Assembly (NCBI GenBank): GCA_001599815.1 | Contig: BCIA01000003.1 | Coordinates: 558,001 to 622,000 of the forward strand | Reading direction: 5' to 3' | Length of the DNA: 64,000 bases | Source: Furcasterigmium furcatum | Lineage: Eukaryota; Ascomycota; Sordariomycetes; Glomerellales; Plectosphaerellaceae | In this document: in pieces, positions 1 to 11,570 of the stretch | How positions within the stretch are numbered: the stretch's first letter is position 1 | Layout of the letters: each line of letters opens with the position of its first letter | Notes under the pieces: model-generated | Databases searched by the model: none | What the model was told of the DNA's origin: nothing | What the model saw: only the letters and a program-made list of their open reading frames with translations | Position numbers and translations under genes: made by a program

Positions 1-954
1 CAAGAAGGCCCAGGCGAGGATCGCAACTCCGCAGAGGGCGAACTGGGACAGTACGGCGTTGCGCCAGTTTTCGGGCTTGTCCTGGGACACGATGTTCAAG
101 GAAATGGCAGACAAGAATGATCCGACGGAGTACTATCGTTGTCCGATTAGCAGCTGGCCATTATCGAGATGTCATCATCATCTGATGGGTACTACTCACC
201 ATGAGCTGCATCAAACTCATCAAAGCTCCACGGCCAGCGGTTGGTGCCATCTCACCGATGTAGACATTGATACAGCATTGAGCAAGGCCGATAGACAGAC
301 CCTAACAGAATGTCAACTTTGGGTCTAAGCAAGAGGGCAGAAAACGGTAGTCTTACGTCCAGGAACCGGGCTCCGAGCCAATGTGTCCAGTGCGTGGCAA
401 GTTGCTCGAGAATGCAACCCGCAACCATGATAATCTGGACAACCAGAATCATCCATTTACGGCCGAGTTTATCCGTCGGGTAAGATCCGATGCCGGCGCC
501 GATCATGGCAAAGACATTCTTCAAGGCTGAAAAGGACAACGAGGTCAGCGTTGCTTCCCAGGACGGCCATGCGAGGGTAGTGGTGCTACTTACAGCCCCA
601 GAGCGATATGTACTGAGGATTGATCACATATTTGCCGCTCTCCTGAAGATCTCCAAACTGGCGGATGAAGCCGGGAAGGGCAATGATGCTACCGGACATC
701 TGCACCTGGTAGCCATCGGAGAGAGCACCGATGGAAGCCAGGACACAGATAAATGACGCGTATCTGTACTTCTTGAGGCACTGCACCAGGGTCATCGGCT
801 TGTTGTCGCCCAATTGCTGCGTGACCTCGCCGGTGCTGTCATTGCCGTCATCCTTGCCCTTGAGGTAGGCTGCGTCGCGCTCGTCAAGTCCAGGGACTGC
901 GGCTTGGTCCTGATGGACGACCTCGGTCTTGTCCCCGGAGTGATTGATTGCCAT
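1..954 (-). CDS. MFS sugar transporter, N-terminal part (runs off the left edge)
   Basis: N-terminal part of a 12-TM major facilitator of the sugar porter family, which would move a sugar across the plasma membrane. Exons read as 954-594, 526-357, 301-200 and 132-1, with GTAAGT/GTAAGA/GTGAGT donors and CAG/TAG acceptors, and the frame stays open to the edge. Visible are a ~50-residue acidic cytosolic N-terminus, the first TM with GALSDGYQVQMSG, the sugar-porter loop TDKLGRKW after TM2-3, and VYIGEMAP followed by a Gln-rich membrane stretch. The C-terminal half lies outside the window. The start is the ATG at 954, followed by a hydrophilic leader without a signal peptide. Substrate cannot be told; homologous fungal proteins carry hexoses, maltose or other alpha-glucosides. 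Family sure, substrate unknown. Confidence 0.88.
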
Positions 955-1507
955 TGTCGCGAGAGTATTGAGAATCGGGGTGGTTGGTGCTCAGATGAAG
1001 ATGTGAGTAGCTTGGCCTCCTCAACTTACGCCGAGACGAGGGCGAATCCATCATATAGACTCTGTCGGCTTGTTCTGGGACGCGAACCTGGTGGTTTGAC
1101 GATGGTGGCCTGCTTCCAGTCCGACCTTGGGGAACGAAGCCCGGATCCATGCCGGCAACTAGATTAGAGGCACTAAATCAAGTTGCCGGTACTAGAGCGG
1201 CCTTAGTTTCGTTGGGACGTCGTTGTCCCCGCTATCCAGAAGTCCCGACCAGGACCAAAGATGGTCACCCCGCGTCGTTTGTACCTGGGGCTGCTTGTTG
1301 GGTTCTGGGGAAATCGCGGGGTCTGGGACTGCAACGGATTTATTTCCCGGGCTCGAGTCAGGCCACGAAGATGGGCTGGGTGCGTGTGGCGGCTGGGTCA
1401 GGCTTCCCAAGTTTTCACATGTTGGGTACTTGATCACCGAGCTGTCCTGATCCGGGGGGAATCGACCAATGTTTTACGGGATTGCCAATGTAATGTAGAC
1501 ACCCTTG
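955..1507. other. Intergenic, upstream of the sugar transporter
   Basis: Lies between the start of the minus-strand transporter and the stop of the next minus-strand gene. It should hold the transporter promoter and the 3' UTR of the regulator. CCCGGG and GGGG stretches occur but I see no clear motif cluster and no gene. Confidence 0.5.
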
Positions 1508-4500
1508 CTATATCAGGGATGCCAGCTGAATGAGTCTATCCACCGCCGATAACAAGAACCTCCTCTGGGCGCCGCGTGCCTCTCCACCAGCTCCATCACT
1601 GCTCGTCCCAAAACCTGTGGTGGCGGGGGACAAGTCTTCCACGCGCCACGCAGCGCCGCCCGTAGCCTGCGAATGCCCCTGCACCTGCGATGCCTCCGGG
1701 CACACTGCAGTCATGCCATCGTAAGGGAAGGCCGAGCACGGCACCGAAAATGGGTCTGTAATGTCTTGGCCCATAAGATTTGCGCCCTGCTGTTGAAACC
1801 CGGAAGTATCAGCAAAGGTGCCTGGGGTGGGCGCCCCGAACAAGTCATCCATCTGAAAGTCGCTGTACGGATAGTATCGATTGACGGGATCTTGATAGTG
1901 AGCGTTTGGTTGCGTCATGTCCGGGACTTGAGGGAAGTCGGCAGCGCTGAAGCTGAAAACGCCATCCATGTCGGTTTGATGGCCTAAGTGTGTCCCGTCG
2001 ACGTTCGCGAAGCTATGTATCGGGCCCTGGTACTCTTCCATCGCCGATGGGGGTCGCGCCTGCGAGGTGGAGGGCGCCGGTTGATGCAGGCCTGACACAT
2101 TTTCCTCGGCGGCTGCTCTGGTAGGTTCATTCAAGGGCGGTTGGGCTGTCTCGCCTGTTTCCTCGGGGGTGGGAGTTGACGACCGCCCTGCCACAGGAGT
2201 ATTTTGTCTAAACCGATGGTCAGCTAAAATAATCATTTCAAGCATAGACAGCTGGCTTACTGGAGCATTAACAGCATTTGCACACCCGACTCCCGGACGA
2301 ATGTAGAAACATGGTGCTCGCCAGGCTCCCCTGCCATATGTAAAGCCACGCGCAGGATCAGGTCCCGACGAGAGCCGAGTCTCAACACGATCGAAGCAGC
2401 AAATGGAAATATGCTCGCTCGCTGTGTCATTCGAACAGCATCCGGAACCTTCAAGGCCTCGGAAAAGATTCTCGTCGCTAGGGTAAGCATCAGCTGTTGG
2501 TGACCGTGGCCCTGCTGTGGCCTGACAGCGTGTGGCGATTCCAGGCGAGTCTTTGCGACGTGCACGACCAGCAACAGCCAGCAGCTGAGGGCATCGTGGA
2601 GAAGATACCAGTTACCGGAGGGATTCGTGTCGCCTGGACACCAGTCTTGAATCCACTTCTCCATGTATGCTTTGATGTGTTCAAGTTCGGCATCCAAGGA
2701 CAATGTTGTCCTGGAGTCTTCGCGAAACTGTTCGATCCGTCTGCGAGAATCTTGCTGTTCCGGCCGAGGGGGTTAGCCCCGTATTCTAAAGCATCAAGGG
2801 CCATTCATGAATAGAGAAAGGGGGCTCCATACGTCGAACAAGAACAGGTGGTACAACGCTGCCAGGGGAGCACTGTACCGCCCCTCATCCTGTTTTGAGC
2901 CGATGCGGTCCAACTCCTCTCTGGTAAGCTCGAACTGCGGGAAGTCATGGAGCTTTCGGCCATTGAACGTATAAAACCTGTATCATTCAATGTCAGCAAC
3001 TAGTCTGCTCCCGAAAATAGCAAGCGTAATGCTAACCGGTGTTCGTTGATGATGATGAACGCACGAGTCCGGAGATCATTCCATCTCAGCGCGTCGACTC
3101 TCTCTGCGTCCATATCTAGGGGCTTCTCGTAACGTTGCGGTACGGCAAGACCAATTTCCGTGGCCATCCTCGGGATCATGCCCGAGCGAATCCAACGGTT
3201 TTCGCAGAGACGAGTCTTAGGTGCTGGACCCCATCGACATAGAAGCTGTGTCGGTCCAGAGTGAGTCAAGTAGCAGAACAAGAGGGCTTCTTGCGGTGAA
3301 GCGACGTACAATCTGGGCCTGGACGATGTCAATGGACTTGGCCCCGGTGGCAAATATCACCAGGCTGAGTTTTTCAATGTGGGAATGGAGACGAAGGGCT
3401 TCCGATATCTGCTCATGTGTGCTGTCTACTCGTGTGCCGAGTGCTGTTGAGCCGATGGCGAGTATGGTTGTGGTGAGAATGGCGGATCGTTGTCGGACAG
3501 AGTCTAACATGTGCAGCTCTGGGTCAAGAAGAGGCCACTGAGGCTGGATCACCTCCCAATACCTACTGGAGTTAGTTGCAAAAGATTCTCGCAAAGGGAC
3601 TGGAGTCGCCAACGAACACTCGGAAGAGCTCTTGCGCTCTTTGTTCTGTGACCAACCCGTGATGGATAGGGTCCAGTGCAGGAGCCACGTCGCACTTGGA
3701 TGCGTAGACTCCGTGTTGGAAGTACTGCTTTTGCTGGTTCTCGACATCCTCGAGTGCCTCGGCGGTCCATTTCTGCAGGAGTTGGGCTTCGTCCGCGGGG
3801 AGACATGTCGAAGACAGGACTTTGCGCTGTGGCTCGGCTCGCTTGCGTTTTCCTTTGCCTTCCTGCAGGGCCCAGCCCCTTTTTGCGAGGCCGGCCATGA
3901 ACCAAAGAGGCTCCTGGAGACCTTTGGCCCTGCATTCGCTTGTGTCTTGTTTTTCTCTTTCCTTTTCGGCTTCTTTCCTTTCCTCCTCGACGGGGAAATC
4001 TCCCAGAACATGTGAGATCGTGTTCGCCAGTCCGTTTCGGCGGGATGTCCGCTCGCCCTCCGGACCTATGGCAAGGTTCTGGGGATTCCACGGTGTGCAA
4101 GTTCCAGATCGACGGGCTCGGTTGCTCTGGGGTGTCTGGGTGTACTCGGCTGGCGCGCCTCCGAAATGGTCGTGACCGGCGCTGAGCCGTCTGAGTTGGG
4201 CTTCGAAAACCGAATTTACAGAGACGATACCTCCGCTTCCGACCTCTGGAGATTCCGCTACGGATGGTAACTCCACGTCGGAACGGCTGAGGGAGCCGGC
4301 ATTATGACTCTGCTGAGACACATTTGGCGTTGATTCCTGCATCACCTCCAGAGGCACGGACGGACTGCCGGATGATTTCTGTAGCGTTCGAAGACTGCAG
4401 CTGATTAGCTTCGAGGCCATGTGGCGGATTGACGAGGTAATTTGGTAGATCCATGGATAGCAGTAGTTATTACTCACTTCTTGCTGCCTTTGATCCTTCC

Positions 4501-4846
4501 ACGTCTGCTTGCGAAGAAGTAGCACGGCGCGGAGATGGCGATGCAACGACGGCATCTCGCCTCTCTGGCATCCGACTCGCACTTTGTCTTCGACTGAGCA
4601 GCATATCAACCTTGTCAGTTCTGGGTTGAAACGAACACACCCATGCTAATGATTCACGTTACATGATGACTCACAACGCGACAACTAGCGAGACGCAGCA
4701 ACAGGCAGTCAGCACACGGAGGAATGACGGATGACCCAGGCCATGCACGAGATTGAGATGGATTCTGGACGCGGCACTTACCCTTGGCAAGCTCGGCTCG
4801 ATCGCCGCTGCTTCGTTTGCCTCCTCGCGTCCGGCATATCGTTCAT
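1508..4846 (-). CDS. Zn2Cys6 fungal transcription factor, 922 aa, nine exons with a 10-nt microexon
   Basis: Predicted nuclear regulator. Exons: 4846-4782, 4684-4675, 4593-4478, 4394-3618, 3562-3310, 3245-3037, 2977-2833, 2754-2261, 2207-1508; the total is a multiple of three. The zinc cluster has Cys at residues 20, 23, 30, 39, 42 and 49 and can only be read if the 10-nt exon 4675-4684 is included; that exon encodes Cys23. A basic segment (RRQTKQRRSS) precedes it. From about residue 323 the fungal_trans core follows (YWEVIQPQWPLLDP, then GMIPRMATEIGL). The last ~240 residues are low-complexity, rich in Gln, Pro and Ser, as in activation regions. The junction 3617/3563 uses a weak GTTCGT donor. 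It is divergent from the dioxygenase at 5378, which it may control (inference). Confidence 0.85.
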
Positions 4847-5377
4847 TGGAGCCTTTGGAGCAGGTGCACCGACCGGAAGACCGACTGGAGTAGATGGCGG
4901 GTAACAAGGAGAATTCGGGGAGCAGACTTTGGCCATTTAATAGCCGGGTGGGTTCATGCTGCCCGGAACCAAGTTTCCGGGCTTCCCCCGCACCAACAGT
5001 GGGTGTCCCCAGATTCACCTTGGCCTAACCTCCACTGCCCAGGCCTTGGGATGGGACGAGTCGACTCAGCACTAACTTGAAGGGCTTTAGTGGCCGAGTC
5101 CTGAAGAATGGCCCACAGTTACGTAGTACCTAGTAAGGCAGTGTTGATGTGCCTGTTGGGAACCATTTGGTGGACGCAAAGCTGTTGATCTCCTCAAGCC
5201 AGGGCTGCTGCTTGTTGAGGTTCTAGTAGCCGGTCCGGCAATCCTTACTCACGATCTCAAGTCCAATTGATCAAGATCATGAGGACAACTATAAAATCCC
5301 GAAGGCTTAACGATGGTTTGCCCAAACATCCTTCAGAGAGAGGGAGCTCATCGCATCTTGCCAGTCGAACAATCACA
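4847..5377. promoter_or_regulatory. Divergent promoter, Zn2Cys6 regulator / dioxygenase
   Basis: A 531-bp region between two divergent starts. It holds CGGAAGACCG near 4873 and a CGGTCCGG near 5232, both possible targets of Gal4-type zinc-cluster proteins. No gene is visible in it. Assignment of these triplets to the adjacent regulator is inference. Confidence 0.4.
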
Positions 5378-6520
5378 ATGGCCCAGCCGTCGCACGCCTA
5401 CAAGCACCTCACACCCCAGGATGCCGAGCATTTCTTAACAAAAGGATGGCTCCACATCCCAGCAGCCATCAAACCGGAGTACATCGACGGCTGGATGGGG
5501 GATTTGTGGACGAGAATCGGCTACGATGAGCACGACAAGTCGACCTGGCACACCGAGTATCTCCACCTTCCCCGGCATCGCGAGGTCCCGGCAGAAGAGT
5601 TTGCTCCGGAAGCCTGGAAGAAGGTGATTGAAATCTGCGGGGGAGAAGACAGGATTGACCCCGTCCGGGAGAGATACTACGGCGACGCCTTCATCATCAA
5701 CTTCGGCACTGAGGACAAGACGACAGCGCGCAGAGACGCGTTTCTTCCTCAGGAGCAACGAGGGTGGCATACCGACGATGACTGGTACCGCATGTTCCTT
5801 GACTCATCGGGGAACGCCTTGACAGTCATCCATGTTTTCACTGACATACCCGAGCATGGCGGCGGTACTTGGGTGTGTGAGGACGGCATCGAAGGGGTCG
5901 TCAAGTATCTCTACGACCATCCCGAAGGCATTGATCCCCCGATCAACGCGAGAAATTGTGCTCACATCAAAGACTGCACACAATTCTCTGCAGTCACCGC
6001 CAAGAAGGGAGACGTGATCCTCCTCCACGGCCTCCTGCCCCATGCTGCGAGCCCGAACTTTCTTCACTATGCTCGAGTCATTTCTAATCCTCATGTCTGT
6101 CTGAGCAACCCATACAACCTGAATCGCGAAGATGGCAACTACGTGAGTGACAGAACATGGCCTGGCTTATCTTTCTTGCATGTCCCGGAAATGCGAGCTG
6201 ACTCCTTGCCAATGCAGAGCCTCCTGGAGCAAGTCATTCTGCGAGGACTCGGAAGGGAATCCGTACCGGAATGGAAGCCGACAAGGGAACGAAAGATGTA
6301 CTATCCTCGCAATGCGGGCTTCAAGAGGGCAAAGGCCGAGGCCGAAATCGAGCGCATGATTGCCGCCGCACGGGCCAAGGGTCTTGGTCGGGATTCCGTC
6401 GACAGCATTTACCTGCGCCAAGGGACTCGCGAGTTTGAGGAGTTCGAGAAGCGGAACGGGTTCGATAAGGAGATCAAGGACGGCGGTGACGGGCTGCTCA
6501 TGGAGCAACATAAGCTGTAA
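5378..6520 (+). CDS. PhyH-like Fe(II)/2-oxoglutarate-dependent dioxygenase, 380 aa
   Basis: Single-exon gene. The start is the ATG at 5378 in a good context (CACAATGGC); an upstream in-frame ATG at 5267 would add 37 unconvincing residues. The fold is of the phytanoyl-CoA dioxygenase type. The metal facial triad is visible as H131 and D133 (WHTDDDW) and the distal His222 in LLPHAASPN, with Arg233 as probable 2-oxoglutarate anchor. GGGTWVCEDG between them fits the family core. The C-terminus is charged and helical. Such enzymes hydroxylate small molecules or secondary metabolites; the substrate is unknown. It is divergent from the Zn2Cys6 gene ending at 4846. No signal peptide, so probably cytosolic. 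Confidence 0.82.
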   Translation: MAQPSHAYKHLTPQDAEHFLTKGWLHIPAAIKPEYIDGWMGDLWTRIGYDEHDKSTWHTEYLHLPRHREVPAEEFAPEAWKKVIEICGGEDRIDPVRERYYGDAFIINFGTEDKTTARRDAFLPQEQRGWHTDDDWYRMFLDSSGNALTVIHVFTDIPEHGGGTWVCEDGIEGVVKYLYDHPEGIDPPINARNCAHIKDCTQFSAVTAKKGDVILLHGLLPHAASPNFLHYARVISNPHVCLSNPYNLNREDGNYVSDRTWPGLSFLHVPEMRADSLPMQSLLEQVILRGLGRESVPEWKPTRERKMYYPRNAGFKRAKAEAEIERMIAAARAKGLGRDSVDSIYLRQGTREFEEFEKRNGFDKEIKDGGDGLLMEQHKL

Positions 6521-7067
6521 GTTGTGCCCTACACGAACCCCGGCCCCTAGAAGCGGGCTTCCGATCAGTATTGACAGAGTTCCGCACACACAGGGTATGG
6601 ACTTAGTTAGTGAAAGCTTCTATCATACACCGTGCATATTGACTACATACACATCCTCAAAAGGCCCAACTGCCATGATCCTGGCCACTTACATAGCTAC
6701 ACGTAAAGTAGACGACAGCGCTTCGCGATCAGGATCCCCTGACTAAATACACCTTAGCCCCGACACTCTGGGCCGAACAGGGGGGAGAAAGCGCGCATAG
6801 AGCGGGGCCGGCATGGGTGCTTACTGAGCGCGCCTTATCGGGGGATTTCCGCTGAGTGAGACACCCGCGATAGCGGCGGCATCGAGCCTGTTACAAGGGT
6901 CGGATGGCGGGCCAAGAGCCGCGAGACAAGCTGCGGTAATGACGCCTCACTTTAGCCTGGTCGACCGGTCTGGAGCTGAGCTTGCTGCCCGAGTATAATA
7001 AAGCTGCCGCCCTCGGTGTCGCGCCGCCGTCGCGTGCTCGTCGCCATCCAAGCTCAGCACACAGACA
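6521..7067. promoter_or_regulatory. Promoter region of the LtrA-type gene
   Basis: Contains CCCCT at 6736-6740 and AGGGG at 6779-6783, which match stress-response elements (STRE), and a TATA-like TATAATA at 6994-7000, about 70 bp before the ATG. No gene is seen. Confidence 0.45.
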
Positions 7068-9179
7068 ATGTCCACGCACCAGTCGAAGGCGTCCGGCCAG
7101 CGGCGCAAGCCGCAAGAGTTCCACCTCCCCGACGGCACAAAGGTCGTGGTCGCGCTCCCCGAGGATGTGGCCACGCTGAGGCAGCGCTACGACGCGCTGC
7201 CCGACACGCAGGTCGAGGTCGTGCTCCACGGATCTGACGAGCACCACGCGTACCTGTCGCGGTCCAAGGACCACCACGAGCGGCAGCGGCAGGACCTGCG
7301 CGAGAAGCACGGCCCCGTCTTCGACCACTGGGAGAGCGTCCAGCAGCAGCTCGACGACGTGACCAGGGCGCTGGACAAGCTGGCGGACAAGACCAGCTCG
7401 CTGAGCGCCAACTTCAGCAAGTTCGGGTACAACGCCCACCTGCGCACGTACGACGAGGACGATGACGGCGAGGGCGGCACCACCAGGAAGAGCTCCAAGG
7501 ACTACTCGGAGGCGAGCACCCTCTTCGACTTCAACGACAGAAACGGCGGCCAGACCATCAAGCTGTTCAAGAAGCCCGTCATCAAGCAGTACTTCCACAA
7601 GGGGCTCATCTGGCGCGCCAGCGAGGAGGCCCAGGTCATGAGCTTCGAGCTGTTCTTCGACCTGCTCTACGGCAAGCACCGCCCCCCCTCCTGGCCTTCG
7701 AATGAGTACTGACGTCGGGTGTCACAGTGGGCATCATCCACGTCAACGGTGAACACGCACGTCTCTCTCCCCTCCCCATTGACAGCAACCACCAGCTGAC
7801 CCCCGAGGCTAGGTCGCCGAAGCAGCCAACGGCCTCGAGCTCCTCCGATTCGTCGTCGCCTTCTGCATGTCCTGGAAGGTCTGGACCGACGTGACGCAGC
7901 TCATCAGCTGGTTCAATACGGACGACGTCCTCCAGCGCGTCGAGATCCTCTTCCTCTTCTCCTGCCTGCTCGGCCTCACCACCAACATGATCCAGAGTTT
8001 CGCCCCCGACCCGGAGCACAACACGTACGCCATGATGGTGTCCTTCTACCTCGCCGCCTCCCTCTTCCAGGCCTGCTACTGCGCGCTGACAGCGGTGATG
8101 CTTCCCCTGGTCAAGGGCGTGATGATCTCCCAGATCTTCGTGCTCGTGCTGCCCGCCGGGCTCTGGATCGCCAGCATCCACGTCGCCATGCCCTCCCGCG
8201 TTGCCCTGATCGTCATCGCGCTGTGCCTCGACCTCTTCGGACACGGCATCGTCCTCCTCCTTTTCTGGTTCTCGGTGCGCCACGACACGCCTGTCGGGCG
8301 TATCCTTAGGCGTTGGTACGACTTCTTCCCGGCCATGAACATTGAGCACAAGGTCGAGCGCATGAACGCCTTCGTCGCCCTGGTCTTCGGTTACTCGGTC
8401 ATCAGCGTGCTCTTCCAGAACTACACGACCTTCGGCATCAACGCCTTCCTGGGCAAGTCCATCCTGGGCCTGTGCCAGGCATTCGTCTTCAACTGGCTGT
8501 ACTTCGACGTCGACGGCGCCAACCTGCACGTGCATGCCATCAGGCGCGGCACCTGGTCCGGTGAGTCCAGTCGCTCCGGCCGCTTTTCTGCGTCTCCTCT
8601 CGATCCTTACTGACTGCTCCAGCCGTGCTCTGGGGCCAAGCGCACCTCCCCTTCATCATGGCGTACATCCTCGCCGCGGCTGCCCTCTCCAAGCTCTGCG
8701 TCGCCGCCGACGTCGCCAACGCCGACCCGCACGACCTGACGCACCACTACGAGGAGCGCTCCGAGCCCGAGGTGTCGACTGGCATCCGCTTCTTCTACTG
8801 TCACGGCCTGGCCATCGCGATGCTGGGCATGGGCGCCATCTCCTTCTCGCACGACCACAAGACGCCGCCCGAGATGCGCATCCCCAAGCCGTGGCGCCTG
8901 GCCAACCGCGGACTCGTCTGCGTCATTATGTTCCTGCTGCCCCTGGCGGGAGACCGGCTGAACTCGCTCGGGCTCATCGCCACGACGCTCGGGCTGGTCA
9001 TCTGGGTGCTGCTGCTAGAGACGTGGGGCAAGAGCTGCCGGAGCGACTCGTTCTGGCCCGAGGAGTGCAGGACGAAGTACGCGGCGCGGTGTAGCCGCAA
9101 GGAGCTGGAGGTTGCGACTAAGACGGAAATGGAGGTTGCAACCAAGACGGACAAGACGGAGGCGACGGTCGCGCCGTGA
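7068..9179 (+). CDS. LtrA (low temperature requirement A)-type multispanning membrane protein, 645 aa
   Basis: Exons 7068-7671, 7728-7756, 7813-8560 and 8623-9179. A soluble N-terminus of ~185 residues (charged, helical) precedes a bundle of about ten TM helices. The LtrA signature FELFFDLLY-VGII joins exon 1 to a 29-nt exon 2, and GLELLRFVVAFCMSWKVWTD follows in exon 3. The first two introns have no usable GT: the family sequence is restored only with GC donors (GCAAGC at 7672, GCACGT at 7757). The second of these is less certain; a GTCAAC donor at 7740 would also keep frame. The last intron (GTGAGT) is normal. The tail after the last TM carries the repeated motif EVATKTEMEVATKTDK. Function in fungi is not established; the name comes from a Listeria locus. 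Confidence 0.8.
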
Positions 9180-9766
9180 AGAGCTGATGACTAGACCTAG
9201 GTAGATTGGAAACATAGGTGCACTGCGAGTCTAATTTGGCGACATATCGTCAAATTTCTGCATGCAGTGTGCGATGAGGGAAGGATACCAGGAGTCTGGA
9301 TGGGGCCTACAGACAATTTATTGTTGCGTCTCTGAATGTATCGATAGAGGTCCATGCGCGCGTAGAGTATAGACTGAATTAGCCAACAATTTTACATTCG
9401 TCCTAACTACTAATGGATAGAGTCATCATCTGGACGTCCGTAGAGTGCCTAACTTTCTCGATACTAGGTACCTATAGAGGTCCTCGGATATTATGTGCAC
9501 CATGTAATGCATAGTACAAGACACGCACGTACTGACAACTAGAATTTCTATTTCTTTTTGGAAATACGAAGTATCTGCCCCTTTCGCCTGGCCTGGCCTT
9601 AGCCGAGGGTGCGCAAATAGTGTTCATAGCACTCGCTTGCCGCGTTACGCCTGCCGTCATGGTGTCGTAAGAGTAGGCAAATCGAGATGACAGGCCAGGT
9701 AATCTCAGAAACCTCTTCATAGCTACGAGAGACCGATCAAGGCCAACACAGGTGGATCCAGTCCAT
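9180..9766. other. Intergenic between convergent genes
   Basis: Rather AT-rich 587-bp stretch between the stops of the LtrA-type gene (+) and the RNase gene (-). It should hold both 3' UTRs. No gene or repeat is seen. Confidence 0.5.
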
Positions 9767-10241
9767 TTACCGGCACATGACGAAGTTGTTTCCGCTGGCA
9801 CCAGTGTGGGTGATGGTACCGGCCTGCCTGCACGCAGTGTTGATAACAACACGGTCGGGGCCAGGGCTGCCTAGAGAGAGCATTAGTTTAGTCATTGATA
9901 ACGCCCTTACAGGACATATTGCACATACCTCCGGTGTAGATGGCGCCGCTGGCCATGACGGGGAACTCGACGTAGGGACCGCCGACAGCGAAGTTGAAGC
10001 CCTCGCGGTTGTTGAAGGTGTGGGGGTACCTGTTGGTTCCGACGGTGGTGCCGGCCCTCCAGAGGTTGCAAGCCCTCACGGAGGCGGCGTTGGTCCTGGC
10101 GGCAGGGTGGAAGACGTTGCCGCAGGTGGCGGCGGCGCGCTTGTCGAGGGGAGTGACGGGGGAAGTGTCATCGGAGATGGGAGCGGCGGTGACACCCGAG
10201 ATCAGGGCCACGAGGGGCAGGATGGTGGCGAAGAAGCGCAT
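9767..10241 (-). CDS. Secreted guanyl-specific ribonuclease of the T1/N1 family, 138 aa
   Basis: Exons 10241-9929 and 9870-9767; intron with GTATGT donor, ACTAAC branch and CTAG acceptor. Residues 1-20 form a signal peptide (MRFFATILPLVALISG..). A short propeptide ends in a Kex2-type KR at 33-34, giving a small mature extracellular enzyme. All catalytic landmarks of RNase T1 are present in order: Tyr and His in YPHTF, Glu in YVEFPV, Arg in GPDRVV and His in ITHTGASGNNFV. The family cleaves single-stranded RNA after G through a 2',3'-cyclic phosphate. It is likely used in nutrient (phosphate/nitrogen) scavenging. Minus-strand TATA sequence TATAAG lies near 10346, about 105 bp upstream of the ATG. 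Confidence 0.93.
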
Positions 10242-11570
10242 GATGGCAGTTGGCAGACAGCACGAGGCGGAAGAGGCACGAGAAACCTGGGGGACCTGGG
10301 GTAGCTGCTTCGTTGACAATTTGACGCAGAAGTTCGTCTTCTTATATCCTACTAATGCTTCGGTGACGAACCCAGATAGTCTAAGTACCTGCGTCTCTTC
10401 TTGTCCAGATAACAACGTCTTCTGGCGACACGTGCCGCCAGATCTCCAAAGGACCGTGGGATGTAACGGTTATGCAGCTCTAGTGCGGCATTGGTGATCG
10501 GGTCGTGGATGTTATCACGATCGGGATTGGCCCAATGCCGTGTCTAATGCCGGAGCTTAGCGCTGGTCCCACGGGGTGGTTTGCTCGAAGCGGCAGGACG
10601 ACGAGCAGAGGCCGGAGGAGATAAAGCAGGGACTCAATGACTGAAGAGGAAGGTCCTTGCCTTTCCATAGTACTAGTAGTCGTTTACCCCTCCCTGCGCG
10701 TCCCCCCCTTGCTCGTCTTTATTATCCATCACAGCTACAGAGCTGGTGTTTCGGACTGTCCTTCGTCTCGGCCCCCTTCAGCCATTGGCCTGATGCGACT
10801 AGCAACCAGATGCATTATCCTGAGCACCGATCCTGAGCACGCGGGCTATCTTGAGCGGACGGAGCCGGCCGCCTTTGACCGGTATCGCTTCGGAGGACAG
10901 CGCTCTGTATCTTTGCGTTTCATGGATTCAAGGCACAGACGTTGGCACTCGTCGCGGCACAGGAGAATACTACCGAGATGAATCGGGGGAGGCGGGGGCG
11001 GGGTTATCCGGTAGTTGAGGGACTGCGAGTGCTACAGCTCGAATTGAAGAAGACCTGCAAAGTGGCACGTGTGCCCAATGGCCACTCACTGTCAGGCGTT
11101 TCCCGTAATGCTCGCACGGGCATCTTGAAGATGGCAGGGGGGCGGTTAGCGGGTCACCAGAGAACCTACCCTGGCTTGGAAGGGGATCGTGTGCCTGAAG
11201 CCTCCATTCTAAGTGGCGCGCAGAACGGGTCAGTGAATTCCTTCGGCCGCCCAGTCGTGCATTTCCGGACACTAGTGATATGTCCTGTCGTTCTTCTTCA
11301 CTCTTCCTGAAGCAGGTTCAGCAGAATGGGCGCCGTCACACTTGAACTTGTGCCTGCGACAAACCTGTGAAGATGGCGCACTTACTGGGGGCTGTCCTTG
11401 GTTTCCTTGCCCGTCTCTCGAGTACCTACCTTGACACTTCATCGATTCAAGGACAGCCGTCGGTACTGGTCGCGCGGTGGAATATCAAAATGCGCCGTCT
11501 TTGAAGCTGCATCTCACGCCTGTTCTGTTCCGAGCAAGATGGAATTATAATTGTGAAGGTTCTGTCAGCT
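10242..11570. other. Intergenic, RNase promoter and P450 3' flank
   Basis: 1.3 kb without a credible gene. The proximal 110 bp hold the RNase promoter with a TATA-like element at 10342-10346. The distal part includes a diverged repeat (11240-11421) that recurs beyond the P450 gene. Confidence 0.5.
11240..11421 (+). repeat. Diverged direct repeat, copy A
   Basis: Aligns by eye with 14328-14486 in the same orientation. Shared blocks include TGCCTGYGACAAACCTGT, TGAAGCAGGTWCA, and CTRTCCTTGGWTTCCTTGC followed by TCTCTCGAG. Many differences are C/T or G/A. The two copies bracket the P450 gene. Confidence 0.6.

Noticed and set aside
3632..4015. 127-aa open frame with hydrophobic stretches on the plus strand
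   Set aside because: Antisense to a charged exon of the 922-aa regulator; the apparent TM segments mirror Lys/Glu-rich codons.
6891..8535. Long open frames on the minus strand (262 and 299 aa)
   Set aside because: Antisense shadows of the GC-rich LtrA-type gene; compositionally biased (Val/Leu/Glu), no family motifs.
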